Shown piece by piece: positions 47,996 through 58,242 of a stretch of DNA of 64,000 nucleotides. The stretch comes from Branchipolynoe longqiensis. Taxonomy: Eukaryota; Annelida; Polychaeta; Phyllodocida; Polynoidae. The stretch's first letter is position 1. Each line of letters begins with the position of its first letter. The stretch covers positions 29,593,178 through 29,657,177 of the forward strand of contig CM059197.1 of NCBI GenBank assembly GCA_030323885.1, in the 5' to 3' direction. The notes under the pieces were generated by a model. The model did not search any database, was not told the origin of the DNA, and saw only the letters and a program-made list of their open reading frames with translations. The translations under genes were made by a program, and so were the position numbers.

Positions 47996-48223
47996 TCTTG
48001 CCATTCTTTGGGCCGAGGGGGATGCACCTTAGTTATGCAAGGTGCGTCCCTCGAGGAGATTAAGACTAGAGGGGACTGGTCGTCCGACGCTGTATTTGCG
48101 TATATTTCCTCTCCTTTATCGGAGAGGATACTCGCCGATATGCGTGTCGGGGCTGGAGGCGCATTGCGCCATTGGCGGTTTTGTGCAGGCAAGATGCAGT
48201 GTTCTGTAATATTTCTAAGATAA
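47996..48223 (+). pseudogene. Tyrosine recombinase C-terminal fragment
   Basis: CHSLGRGGCTLVMQGASLEE, then IKTRGDWSSDAVFAYISSPL. Matches the end of eukaryotic tyrosine recombinases of the Crypton/DIRS type (consensus H-S-F-R-R-G-G-A, G-D-W-x-S-D-A, nucleophilic Tyr). The first R of the H-x-x-R box is G here, so the copy is probably dead. The 5' part is missing, cut exactly at the (GAT)n tail of the LINE fragment. Confidence 0.72.
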
Positions 48224-48278
48224 TCTCCCACAGCTATTCGTCCTCGTCTGTTTAGCAGGGTCTACATGCTTATTAAAC

Positions 48279-48928
48279 ATTTGTTGCCACATAGAAGGTA
48301 ATATTGATGGAATTTAATATAATCTGTTACTAGTGTTAGTGCAGAAGCCTATTGTGTACGAATTTTAGCGTGCTTGCCAAAAATTAATTTCACATGTTTG
48401 CACTTCAAATATCTCAAAAGTTTACCTTTTAAAATAAAAAGTTATTTCAAACTAAAGTAAAGTTGTTTGTTTGTTGTTTTACGTCCTATCAACATCTAAG
48501 GTCATATCAAGATGGGTACCGACTTGTGACAGTGCACACTCATGGCAACTTTATAGTGCACACTCATTGCAACTTTATAGTGCTGCCCCACTTGGAAACC
48601 AGGCCACCAGCACCATGACCGTATATCCCACTCAGTCACATTATCCTGACACTGAGCAAACTAGTCCTTGACATATCCTAATAATGCAGAGCACCAGGCT
48701 AGGAAATGACAAGTATCAATTTTTAAGTCATTGGTTTGACTCGAGCAGGATTCGAACCCATGAACTCATGGGTTCGGATCTCCCAATCTCCCAAAACAGG
48801 AGACGGACGATCAACTCATTTGGCCACGCCGTCTGGTCAAACTAAAGTAAGGTAGATAACAATCAATTTAATATATTTATCTCAGAAAAATGTCAGAAAC
48901 TCAAAGCCATCGAGCTATGTAACTTTAA
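48279..48928. mobile_element. MITE family B split by a SINE
   Basis: MITE B words (TTTGTTGCCACATAGAAGGT, GTGCTTGCCAAAAATTAATT, CACATGTTTGCACTTCAAAT) run to 48460; the rest (AATATATTTATCTCAGAAAA, CATCGAGCTATGTAACTTTA) follows the inserted SINE. Confidence 0.8.
48461..48837 (-). mobile_element. SINE family A inserted in MITE B, 13-bp target duplication
   Basis: Flanked by CAAACTAAAGTAA at 48448-48460 and 48838-48850. The body has an internal duplication of GTGCACACTCATGGCAACTT. Confidence 0.9.
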
Positions 48929-49783
48929 TTGGCCGAAGGGGTACACCCCCCCATCCCCCCCATTGACTTTCATGCTAAAGGATAGCCATTGCTATAAGAT
49001 ATTACGCAGATATTTACAGTGCAGTTGGCCATTACCGGCTTTATACATGTCTATGCCAATGTCTCCAATTGCCTCTACTCACTTGTGGTGTGCTATACTA
49101 CCATGTGTCAATTAACACCCACCCACCCCCCACCCCCCACTTGCCAAATATTTTGTAAACGCCCACCCATTAAATGCCCATGTATGGGTAAACCCCGCCA
49201 CCCTCCACTTCAGTGATTTGCCAATTTAAACACCGTTAAACGCCTAGGGTGTTAACCCGTGAGAATATGGTATGTCCCAGCGCCTGACACTCACAGCAAC
49301 ATGGGTACCGGCGAGTTTGTGTCAAAGTCGGCCCATGCGAGAGAACGGGTCTCGCCCGACCTTGACGCGGGCCCGAATTTTGACTACAGATTTAAAAGTT
49401 GCCTCGTCCCGGATGGTTTTTGAGTTTCTGCCATTATTCACAGGGCTGCGGAAGTAACTAATGAATGGATTATTTGAGGTATATAAAATATATAGTCGCA
49501 CAGAATGACTGAAACTGCCCGGGTCGATAGAACCAGGAAGATGGGTTTGTTGTTTTACATCCTAGCAACATCTAAGGACATCAGGCAGATGGCCCTGATG
49601 GGTTAGGATATAGTTGCTTAGTATTACCTGAAACTGCCTAGTTCGATAGACCTCTCTCGACAGTGCCAACATGGCTTTGTTTGTTGTTTTACGTCTTAGC
49701 AACATCGAAGGTCATCAGGACACTAGGCAGAAGGGTTAGTCAGGGGCGGGCCCGGCAGGCTGGTGAGTGGGAGCTGAACTTAC
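48929..49783. other. Intron of gene 2 with two solo SINE tails
   Basis: Minus-strand tails lie at 49545-49586 and 49676-49728, each preceded by a near-copy of CTGAAACTGCCCGGGTCGAT (49510 and 49628), so the pair may be one duplicated unit. The rest is unassigned. Confidence 0.6.
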
Positions 49784-49911
49784 CGAGGAGCTCTCGAGCA
49801 TCGCGATTGCTTGGTCGGTCGTAGTTGCGTAGTTGATCTGTGCTTTCGGAAGCATGGCTCCACTTGTACGGGCGAGGCACTTCTCGTCAGACGCCCAGCC
49901 GTCGAGGAACA
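49784..49911 (-). CDS. Gene 2, second-lobe exon
   Basis: Acceptor TTTCTCGGTTAG|, donor TCCTCG|GTAAGT. Two bases complete Val200, then 42 codons, ending in phase 0. VFLDGWASDEKCLARTSGAM, then LPKAQINYATTTDQAIAMLE, corresponds to the second lobe: a strand, a helix, a strand with the family's variable Y, and the helix with A-x-x-x-L before the next strand. Cys211 is the fifth cysteine of the domain. Confidence 0.83.
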
Positions 49912-49977
49912 CTAACCGAGAAACCATTGGGGTCAGAGTCGGCGAGATGCAGAGAATGACTGACTATCCGCATATCG

Positions 49978-50312
49978 TTTGTTTATTTGTTTGTGTGTTT
50001 GTTTTACATCCTAGCAACATCTAAGGTCATCAGGACGGGTACCGACTTGTGACAGTGTGCACTCGTGGCGACTTTATAGTGCTGCCCCACTGGAAGACCA
50101 GGCTGCCAGCACCATGATCTGATATCCCACTCAGTCACATTACCCTGACACTGAGCCAACCACTCCTTGCTCTACACTAATAATGACGAGTACCTGGCTA
50201 GGAAGTGACAAGTATCAATTTTTAAGTTATTGGTTCGACTCGACCAGGTTTCGAACCCATGACCCCATGATCTACCAATACGCTCTAACTCATTCGGCCA
50301 TCCCGTCTGGTC
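49978..50312 (-). mobile_element. SINE family A, full length, 12-bp target duplication
   Basis: Flanked by ATCCGCATATCG at 49966-49977 and 50313-50324, about 50 bp upstream (in gene direction) of the exon 49784-49911. Confidence 0.92.
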
Positions 50313-50324
50313 ATCCGCATATCG

Positions 50325-50582
50325 AGTTAGTTTGGTATGTGAGGATCGGTGTCAGGACACCGACCAGAAACATTAGGAGGCATTCTTAAATTATATACAC
50401 ATAAATTACATAGTACATAAAATTATACATAAGATTAAAAAATATTAATATGGATCAATCCTTAGCTCCTCCATAATCATAATACATCCATGTAAGGGTA
50501 TACATCTGAGCGAGTGGCATAGGAAAGCCCTAAATATGCAGAAGCATATTCAGCGCTGAAAGGAGAGGGACAACCAGCCACA
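50325..50582. other. Intron, nothing recognised
   Basis: AT-rich with no supported feature. Confidence 0.4.
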
Positions 50583-50693
50583 TTTGAACTTGTCTGAGCC
50601 TGTTTGAACTTGTCTGAGCCTGTTTGAACTTGTCTGAGCCTGTTTGAACTTGTCTGAGCCTGTTTGAACTTGTCTGAGCCTGTTTGAACTTGC
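50583..50693. repeat. 20-bp tandem repeat
   Basis: About 5.5 copies of TTTGAACTTGTCTGAGCCTG. Confidence 0.95.
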
Positions 50694-50714
50694 TGGAAAT
50701 GGATTTTCCTCTTG

Positions 50715-50938
50715 TTTTCATGAGAACTCAGTGTCAGCCAATCAGAGCTCTTCTTTTTTATTGCAAATAGCCACCTCCATGGGGGCCGCCATTTGCAATC
50801 GAAAAGAACAGCTCTGATTGGCCGAGAACAGCTCTCAGTGTCAGCCAATCAGAGCTGTTTTGTTTTATTGCAAATGGCGGCCCCCATAAGGGGCGGCCAT
50901 TTGCAATAAAAAAGAACAGCTCTGATTGGCTCAAATTA
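50715..50938. repeat. Two successive inverted-repeat hairpins
   Basis: CAGCCAATCAGAGCTCTTCT ... CAGCTCTGATTGGCC and CAGCCAATCAGAGCTGTTTT ... CAGCTCTGATTGGCT, each about 100 bp with ATTGCAAATGGCGGC arms. Probably two copies of a small MITE. Confidence 0.85.
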
Positions 50939-51356
50939 TGGAAAGGTCCCATTCAATACGTCCATTATTTTTTTAGTAGTTTCTTGTTCAGACATAGTTA
51001 CACATATATGTATCTTTTGCACAGATTAAAGTGCTTGAAGTATATTTTTAATTTATCTACATCGACTTCTGTTTAAATCACACAATATCAGAACTTAAAG
51101 AATGGGAAACTATTCCTGCAAGGGTATGCTCAATATGGGACAGTGGTCACCCGTTTTTCCTCCTTTCCTCGCTGTGGACCCTTCCCGAATATGAGAGGCG
51201 GATTGAAGCATGCCGGTACACCTCCCCCCACCCCCCGGAGGCAGGTGGCGGGGGGCGGGGGGGGGGGGAGCAGCAGGACACTACAGTGATTATTACACGC
51301 GATAACAGTCTTCATCATTATCCATATATAATCTCGATCAATCCGTAGCTGCTCAC
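50939..51356. other. Intron, unassigned
   Basis: Has the G-rich repeat at 51225-51310 shared with about 43665-43755. Confidence 0.45.
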
Positions 51357-51527
51357 CTATCTTGGACCGCTGGATGTTGTCCTTGTTGGTGTCGAAGGAC
51401 TTGGAGCTGAGGACGTAGAAGTAGGTCACTGGCGCCTTCAGGTAGGGTTGTGAGAACTGGTAGACGTGGGTGCGGGCCACCGTCTGGTACCAGCCGGTGC
51501 ACCCGTCGTACCAGCCGCCAAGCAGGC
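51357..51527 (-). CDS. Gene 2, core ligand-binding exon (T-x-x-R and FSQPY motifs)
   Basis: Acceptor TTGTCCCCCAG|, donor ATAG|GTGAGC; two bases complete Gly143, 56 codons follow, one base remains. The sequence GLLGGWYDGCTGWYQTVAR, then VYQFSQPYLKAPVTYFYV, is the hallmark of solute-binding family 3: a short helix, the strand with Y-D, the T-x-x-R motif (Thr158, Arg161) whose arginine holds the ligand alpha-carboxylate in amino-acid-binding relatives, and the F-S-x-P-Y motif (167-171) before the hinge. Ligand identity cannot be read from sequence, but retention of the arginine suggests an amino acid or another carboxylate. Confidence 0.9.
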
Positions 51528-51547
51528 CTGGGGGACAAGCAAACACG

Positions 51548-51632
51548 CCGGGTCCAGTTTAATGCTGCACAGTCCCCATGAAGCATCAACTTTTCAAAGC
51601 CAAAACAATTATCTGGATTTGATTCTACATAT
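51548..51632. mobile_element. MITE family B end fragment
   Basis: TTAATGCTGCACAGTCCCCA, CATCAACTTTTCAAAGCCAA, GATTTGATTCTACATATTG. Confidence 0.7.
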
Positions 51633-51634
51633 TG

Positions 51635-51815
51635 TAGTGGTCTGCACTGACCTCTCAGGCAAGTAACCACATAGACAGGTAGGCATGGGTAGTGTGGTGA
51701 TATCAGGGAGCCTAGGTGGTGTAATGGTTAGCACACTGGCCCAGAATGAAAAGAAATGTGGGTTCGAGTCCTGCTCTAGGCGCAATATTTCCCACTTTCA
51801 TCACCCCCACAACAC
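51635..51815 (+). mobile_element. SINE family D, copy 1
   Basis: Leader GTAGTGGTCTGCACTGACCT, then a tRNA-like part: A box TGGTGTAATGGTTAGCACAC and B box GGGTTCGAGTCCTGC, ending GCGCAATATTTCCCACTTTC. Three copies occur in gene 2. Confidence 0.78.
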
Positions 51816-51943
51816 TGCTTGCCGTCACCATGATCCTGTAAAGCTACGCGCTGTAAGGTTGTTGAACCTACCCTGTGTATGCATGTAATTGCCTGTATGT
51901 ATGTAATTGTAGGACATAAAAGACCTACAATTCTAGGGGAATG

Positions 51944-52125
51944 AGTGTAGTCTGCACTGACCTCTCAGGCAAGTAACCACAGAGACAGGTAGACATGGGT
52001 AGTGTGGTGATATTGGGGAGCCTAGGTGGTGTGATGGTTAGCACACTGGCCCAGAATGCAAAGAGATGTGGGTTCGAGTCCCGCTCTAGGCGCAATATTT
52101 CCTATTTTCATCACCCCCACAGCAA
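51944..52125 (+). mobile_element. SINE family D, copy 2
   Basis: Same structure as copy 1, 310 bp downstream; the pair could be a tandem duplication. Confidence 0.78.
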
Positions 52126-52384
52126 TATCTAACTTAGAAATTGATGCACTTATTAAGCAGTTGAAGAGTTCAGGCGTAAAACCCCATAAACGCCAATCCA
52201 AAAATGCAATTAAAATAAAAGATGTTGACCTGAAAATAATTTTAATTCTGACTAATTCCGCTTTTGTTTTGATGGCATGATTATGGAGCAATGAGCAAAA
52301 AAAGTAGGAATGTGAAAACATAATTTTTTTAGGTTTGATTCCAATGTTTATCCAAATTTTTGAATTGTCGTTTACGGGGCTTTG

Positions 52385-53005
52385 CGCATGAATTCTTCAT
52401 TCGTTGCCACATAGAAGGGAATACCGAGGCAATTTAATCGAATATATTACTGCAGAAGCCTATGTTGTCAAGAGTTTTGGCGTGCTTGCCAAAACTAATT
52501 TCACATGTTTGCATTGATTTGTTTGTTTGTTCTTGTTTCATGTCCTAGCAACATCTAAGGTCATATCAGGACAGGGTACCAACTTGTGACAGTACGCACT
52601 CATGGTGATTTTATAGTGCTGCCCCACTGGGAAATCAGGCTGCCGGTACCATGAACCGATATCCCACTCAATCACATTATCCTGACACCGAGCTAACCAG
52701 CCCTTTGCCCTATCCTAATAATACCGAGCACCAGTCTAGGAAGCGACAAGTATCAATTTTCAAGTCATTGGTTTGACTCGACCGGGAACCGAACTCGCAA
52801 ACTCCTGATCTTCCGCATGCGAGGCCTGTGCTCTCCCGATTCGGCCATGGCGCCCGGTGTGTTTGCATGGGAAATATCTTTAAAATTAGCCATTTAAAAT
52901 GAAGGTTACTTCAAACTAAAATATTGTGGATTATAATCAATTTGATATTCATGTCAGGAAATTGACAAACTCAAAAGCATCAAGACTATGCAGCTTTAAA
53001 CCATC
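52385..53005. mobile_element. MITE family B split by a SINE
   Basis: Left part CGTTGCCACATAGAAGGGAA to CACATGTTTGCAT; right part TTTGCATGGGAAATATCTTT to AGACTATGCAGCTTTAAA. Confidence 0.78.
52515..52859 (-). mobile_element. SINE family A, full length, 9-bp target duplication
   Basis: Flanked by TGTTTGCAT at 52506-52514 and 52860-52868, inside MITE B. Confidence 0.9.
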
Positions 53006-53272
53006 TCCACTATTCAAGCAGCAGCCTTATTACTTAAAGCTGCACAGTTCAATCAAAGCAGCAAATTTGTTTTTTAAACAAAAAACATTGGTATAAAGCC
53101 GAAGTGGCCAGTCACTGCCTAGCTGGACAGCATGTAACCCTTGTAAAGGTGGCCGCTAGCAAACCGATGAACAGTCCACCCTGGAGACTGTTCCCGCTAG
53201 CGTGTTGCCACCTGTTGATACTTCTTAGCAAACAGGGGTCAGCCTCGTCACTGCTAGTATGTGTGCTCATGA

Positions 53273-53593
53273 TTGTTAGTTGTTTTACATCCTAGCAACA
53301 TCTAAGGTCATATCAGGATGGGTACTGACTTTTGACAGTGCGCACTCTTTGCCCCACTGGGAGACCAGGCTATCAGCACCATGAACTGATATCCCGCTCA
53401 GTCACATTATCCTGACACTGAGCTAACCAGTCCTTGCCCTATCCTAATAATGCCTAGCACCTGGCTAGGAAGCAACAAGTATCAATTTTTAAGTCATTGG
53501 TTTGACTCGACCAGTCGAACCCATGGGTTTGGATCCCCCGATCTCCAAAAACAGTAGGCAGATGCTCAACTCATTCGGCCATCCCGTCTGGTC
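53273..53593 (-). mobile_element. SINE family A, near full length
   Basis: Tail GTTAGTTGTTTTACATCCTA to head GGCCATCCCGTCTGGTCC; lacks the TATAGTGCTG part. Confidence 0.87.
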
Positions 53594-53695
53594 CCACCAT
53601 ATGTGGTAGCGGGGCTCATTATGAAGTGCAACAGTATTACCGCAATACAAAAGAGCAGATATTTCACAAACCTTCAGGTTTGCACTGACAAGTGA

Positions 53696-53743
53696 TTGGT
53701 TGGTTGGATGGAGTTTTACTTCCTGGCAACATCTAAGGCCACT
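53696..53743 (-). mobile_element. Solo SINE A tail
   Basis: TTGGTTGGTTGGATGGAGTT to CATCTAAGGCCACTGATG, ending about 20 bp from the donor of exon 53765-53860. Confidence 0.7.
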
Positions 53744-53764
53744 GATGAGTGAGTAGACACTTAC

Positions 53765-53860
53765 CTTCTCCTCCACTTGCTCTCTGGCCTGGTTCACTGT
53801 CCCAGCAGTTCACGTATTTGTCCCACATAATCCGGCAGTCAATCCTAGCCTCTGAACACA
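53765..53860 (-). CDS. Gene 2, fourth visible exon
   Basis: Acceptor GATGCTTGCAG|, donor GAAG|GTAAGT. Two bases complete Val111, 31 codons follow and one base remains. It encodes CSEARIDCRIMWDKYVNCWD and SEPGQRASGGE: the first helix and the following region that carries the beta strand after the helix in this fold. Three cysteines (112, 119, 129) suggest disulfides in an extracellular domain, unlike most bacterial relatives. Phases match on both sides. Confidence 0.83.
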
Positions 53861-54039
53861 CTGCAAGCATCAAGGTCACACCAGGTGGTAATTAATGGTG
53901 GTGGCATGTGTCAAAGTTGTAATTCCATGCAATAAAAGCCATGTTAATTAATGGTAATCAATGGTTTCTAAAGTTTGGTATGTTGAACCAATCGCTTTTC
54001 CACCTGGTGGCAAAATGAGTTTAATGGCTACCTTTTTTT

Positions 54040-55000
54040 TGTAGGTCATGGGGATTTGAATCCGGAATTTAAAATCCTGGCCGAGTGAAAACTGACTTCA
54101 AATTTATACTTATCCTGGAATTTGACATTAACAGGATAGGGAAATGAACAGTAGAATTTGACATTAACAGGATAGGGAAATGAACAGTGGAATTTGACAT
54201 TAACAGGATAGGGAAATGAACAGTGGAATTTGACATTAACAGGATAGGGAAATGAACAGTGGAATTTGACATTAACAGGATAGGGAAATGAACAGTGGAA
54301 TTTGACATTAACAGGATAGGGAAATGAACAGTGGAATTTGACATTAACAGGATAGGGAAATGAACAGTGGAATTTGACATTAACAGGATAGGGAAATGAA
54401 CAGTGGAATTTGACATTAACAGGATAGGGAAATGAACAGTGGAATTTGACATTAACAGGATAGGGAAATGAACAGTAGAATTTGACATTAACAGGATAGG
54501 GAAATGAACAGTGGAATTTGACATTAACAGGATAGGGAAATGAACAGTGGAATTTGACATTAACAGGATAGGGAAATGAACAGTGGAATTTGACATTAAC
54601 AGGATAGGGAAATGAACAGTGGAATTTGACATTAACAGGATAGGGAAATGAACAGTGGAATTTGACATTAACAGGATAGGGAAATGAACAGTGGAATTTG
54701 ACATTAACAGGATAGGGAAATGAACAGTGGAATTTGACATTAACAGGATAGGGAAATGAACAGTGGAATTTGACATTAACAGGATAGGGAAATGAACAGT
54801 GGAATTTGACATTAACAGGATAGGGAAATGAACAGTGGAATTTGACATTAACAGGATAGGGAAATGAACAGTGGAATTTGACATTAACAGGATAGGGAAA
54901 TGAACAGTGGAATTTGACATTAACAGGATAGGGAAATGAAAAGTGGAATGAGTAAGACCAATTATCGGTGATTGAAACAGTACTTGTTTATGAAAAAGAA
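54040..55000 (+). mobile_element. SINE family A' swollen by an internal minisatellite
   Basis: Head remnant (GGATTTGAATCC, TGGCCGAGTGAAAACTGACT, AATTTATACTTATC) and 3' end (GTGGAATGAGTAAGACCAAT, CGGTGATTGAAACAG) match the copies at 11500 and 18062. Between them the short GGCATTAATAGGATAGGG region is replaced by the 36-bp array. Confidence 0.82.
54116..54950. repeat. 36-bp minisatellite inside a SINE
   Basis: About 23 nearly identical units of GAATTTGACATTAACAGGAT + AGGGAAATGAACAGTG. Three frames are open (36 = 12 codons), giving a spurious 283-residue minus-strand product. Confidence 0.96.
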
Positions 55001-55014
55001 ATTAAATGATTCGT

Positions 55015-55195
55015 AGTGTAGTGGTCTGCACTGACCTCTCAGGCAAGTATCCACATAGACAGGTAGGCGTGGGTAGTGTGTTGATATCAGGGAGCCTAGG
55101 TGGTGTAATGGTTAGCACACTGGCCCGGAATGCAAAGAGATGTGGGTTCGAGTCCCGCTCTAGGCGCAATATTTCCCATTTTCATCACCACCATG
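55015..55195 (+). mobile_element. SINE family D, copy 3
   Basis: GTAGTGTAGTGGTCTGCACT to GCGCAATATTTCCCATTTTC, with both Pol III boxes. Confidence 0.78.
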
Positions 55196-55437
55196 ACAGT
55201 ATTTTACACGAATTTCTTTGCAAGATATTTTCTTTCAATCAGTGAAATTTATCTCAAAACACTCCAGCAGTCCGGGATAATTATTCGGTTATGGTAATTA
55301 AAATAAGGTATATCATTTGTAATATCTTTATTAATTGGTGGAAGTTGCTTAACGTTTGGATTGTTATCGACACTACATTTTGAACTGTCACCAATTACAT
55401 TTCAACCCCTTTCTTGTATGTCATCAACAGTCACTAT

Positions 55438-55970
55438 AATTAAAAACTCACCAAGGTGACTCACTATTAAAAATTCCCAAAGGTCAATCATGATAATTAT
55501 AAGCTCACCAAGGTCAATCACTAGAATTAAAAACTCACCGAGGTCAATCACGATAATTAAAACCTCACCAAGGTCAATCACTATAATTAAAAACTCACCA
55601 AGGGCAATCACTATAATTAAAAACTCACCAAGGTCAATCATGATAATTATAAACTCGCCAAGGTCAATCACTAAAATTAAAAACTCACCACGGTCAATCA
55701 CTAGAATTTAAAACTCACCGAGGTCAATCACTAGAATTATAAACTCACCAAGGTCAATCACTAGAATTATAAACTCACCAAGGTCAATCACTAGAATTAT
55801 AAACACCAAGGTCAATCACTAGAATTATAAACTCACCAAGGTCAGTCACTAGAATTAAAAACTCACCACGCTCAATCACTAGAATTAAAAACTCACCACG
55901 CTCAATCACTATAATTAAAAACTCACCACCCTCAATCACTATAATTATGAACTCACCAAGGTCAATCATG
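55438..55970. repeat. 30-bp tandem array made of a gene 2 splice donor
   Basis: 18 units of ACTCACCAAGGTCAATCACT + AGAATTATAA (plus strand). The unit at 55951-55970 contains the real exon end; on the minus strand 15 of 18 units keep GGTGAG in the donor position. Units at 55831, 55861, 55891, 55921 and 55951 are in exact 30-bp register; the unit at 55801 has a 2-bp deletion. Confidence 0.93.
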
Positions 55971-56006
55971 CCAATCCCGAACCCTGCGAGGTAACCCGCC
56001 TGGTCA
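55957..56006 (-). CDS. Gene 2, 50-bp exon of the solute-binding domain
   Basis: Acceptor TTTGTTATAG|, donor CTTG|GTGAGT. One base completes Phe94, 16 codons follow (DQAGYLAGFGIGMIDL) and one base remains. This matches the family signature in which a glycine, an aromatic residue and an Asp precede the first helix (G-F-x-x-x-x-x-D in the usual form). A nearer AG in the exon gives the wrong phase and a stop, so the start at 56006 is required. The donor is the first unit of a 30-bp tandem array that runs on into the intron. Unit length is a multiple of three, so using a later donor copy could lengthen the exon in frame. Confidence 0.82.
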
Positions 56007-56377
56007 CTATAACAAAGGACATTTCATTTAATCAAATAAAGCATTGCAAAAACCTACAACTTATATTTATATCTCATTAAATATATATATATATATATCA
56101 TAGATATACATCATATTATATACACATACTCAAACACACTCAAAATGCACATCATTCTAAATACACATTCCAAATTCCAGATCATTCTACAAAATATAAC
56201 AGATATATATATAATACAATGTATTGTGTATTGTTTTACGTCCTAGCAACATCTAAGGTCATACGATGTATTATATGCTTCGTCTTGGTGGGGAGGTTAG
56301 GTTATACTATGACTGTCTAGTGATGGGTTGTTGACCTCGGCCTGTTGGAAAGGTAGACGATATCAGGCTATACTCAC
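56007..56377. other. Intron of gene 2
   Basis: 371 bp, AT-rich with (AT)n at about 56080-56098 and a solo SINE tail at 56230-56262 (TTGTTTTACGTCCTAGCAAC). Confidence 0.6.
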
Positions 56378-56531
56378 AAGTACTCGTGCGACCCATAGTC
56401 GTGCCCAATGGCCAGAGTGTAGATGTGGCCAGCCGTTGCCATGGCGCCCCCGGAGTTGCTAGACCCGCCACCTGGCGTCTGAACCACGATCGTCTGCTGC
56501 CCGGTCTGACCGCCAGAGGCGCCGTTTGTAC
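56378..56531 (-). CDS. Gene 2, linker and first strand of the solute-binding domain
   Basis: Acceptor CTCCGGCAG|, donor TACTT|GTGAGT, phases 1 in and 2 out. It encodes a Gly/Ser/Thr/Gln-rich linker (residues about 43-75), then HIYTLAIGHDYGSHEY, which matches the first beta strand and loop of solute-binding family 3 proteins (usual pattern LrVG-x-D). The linker probably tethers the domain to the membrane anchor in the previous exon. GC-rich codons contrast with the flanking repeats. Confidence 0.83.
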
Positions 56532-56582
56532 CTGCCGGAGAGGGACGCGTCCGTACAGCAGCACAGCGCAACCACAGTTAAT

Positions 56583-56914
56583 AGGTTGGTTGTTGGAGTT
56601 TTACATCCTGGCAACATTTAAGGTAATATAGTCAGGATGAGTACCAACTTGTGACAGTGTGCACTCATGGTGACTATAGTGCTGCCCCACTGAGAAATCA
56701 AGCCTCCAGCACCATAACTTGATATCCCACTCAAGTCACATTATCCTGACACCGAGCCAACCAGTCCTTGCCCTATGCTATTAATGCTGAGCACCTAGCT
56801 AGGAAGCGACAAGTATCAATTATGTAAGTCATTGGTTTGATTCGACCGGGAATTGAACTCCGATCTCCAGCACGGGAGGCCTGCGCTCTACCGATTCGGC
56901 TACCACGCCGGTCA
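56583..56914 (-). mobile_element. SINE family A, full length
   Basis: GGTTGGTTGTTGGAGTTTTA to CGATTCGGCTACCACGCCGG, with Pol III boxes on the minus strand. It starts 52 bp from exon 56378-56531. Confidence 0.88.
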
Positions 56915-57054
56915 ACAGTGAACCAGTGTTATACATAGATTTATATATTTGCGCCATATATAATCTACCTGGATATCAACGGTATTCTAATTAGCCTACT
57001 TCGCCCATGTCCGGTTGAACATGACTACCACCTGCTGTTTTTCACCCATTATGC

Positions 57055-57461
57055 TAGATAAAAGATTCACCTGGTACTTGTAGTACACGGGTGAATGACA
57101 ACATAGTGTAAATACAGGCGAAAATAGCTTTAATATGGAACATGAAGTAGAAACTGTGGTTCCATGATCAAATGGCTACATATATTGGCACAGATTTGGT
57201 GAAATGGGAGAGAATGCAAAAATCCAGATGGCGGCCATAGAATGCCATCGTTTTCAATTTTAAATCGTATTAAACTAGCTATTTTATTATATTTTTCAAC
57301 TCAAAGGTAGAGGGTAAATATGAAGACATCTACAAAGAATAAATGTTGCTTCTTAGATTGTGAAATTAGGCTCCTATTTCATTAACCTGCTTTTTCGACC
57401 GTTTTTATATAGGGTTGATATTCACCCGTGTACTGCGAGTACCGGGTGAATCCTTTATCTA
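57055..57461 (+). mobile_element. MITE family C, copy 4
   Basis: 407 bp, TAGATAAAAGATTCACCTGG to GGTGAATCCTTTATCTA, flanked by CCATTATGC at 57046-57054 and 57462-57470. Confidence 0.9.
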
Positions 57462-57813
57462 CCATTATGCCTGCATCAGACGCAAGACGCACAACAGAGA
57501 ACGGATAACGGATAACATCTCACCATACATCAGCTAGCATATTATCAATGAAAGCAACATTTCTAAACCAAGATACTCAGCTACCTTTGATCCTACATGT
57601 CCAACTCGGAATACAAAGGCAGGGTTTAAACATTAAAAGTCAATTTGACAGAACCCATCACTGCTGAAGCCTATGGTGTCCATTTTATTAAATACACTTC
57701 AAAATTAAACTTCCGCATTCACTAATGAGTTATCTCCAAAGTTAACCCTTTAAAATTTACAAATTATTTGAAACAAATGTAAAGTAGATTAGAATTAAAT
57801 CAACCTCATATTT

Positions 57814-58174
57814 AAAGCTGCATTTATTCCGATGAAAACATCAAATTTTCAAAACCAAAACAATATTCTAAATTTGATTCTACATATCTACCTTAGATAC
57901 TGGTGAACTTAATAAACATTTGTCGCCACACGCATGAGAATACTGAAGCATTTGAATATAACCTATTTATTGGTACAATGCTATGGTGTCAAGAGTTCTG
58001 GCATGCTTGCCAAAATTAATTTTGCATGGTTGCACTTTGAATATCTCAAAACTTGACCCGTTCAAAATAAAATTGACTTGAAGTGAGGTACATAATAACG
58101 ATGAACCTAATGTATTTATCTCAGAAAATGTCAGAAGTTCAAAACTCAAAACTATCGGACTATGCAACTTTAAA
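57814..58174. mobile_element. MITE family B, intact copy
   Basis: Inverted ends TTAAAGCTGCATTTATTCCG and CGGACTATGCAACTTTAAA, about 360 bp; internal GTGTCAAGAGTTCTGGCATG. Confidence 0.82.
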
Positions 58175-58242
58175 ATATATAGCAGAAACTAAACCATGGT
58201 ACAGTGCCACTTTAAATGAAGACGCAGGAACATTTCACTCAC

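Noticed and set aside
54069..54920. 283-residue minus-strand frame with a 12-residue repeat
   Set aside because: Product of a 36-bp minisatellite inside a SINE.
55991..56000. Alternative acceptor (GACCAG|GCGGG) for the 50-bp exon of gene 2
   Set aside because: It gives the wrong phase and an immediate stop; TTATAG| at 56007 fits phase and family sequence.
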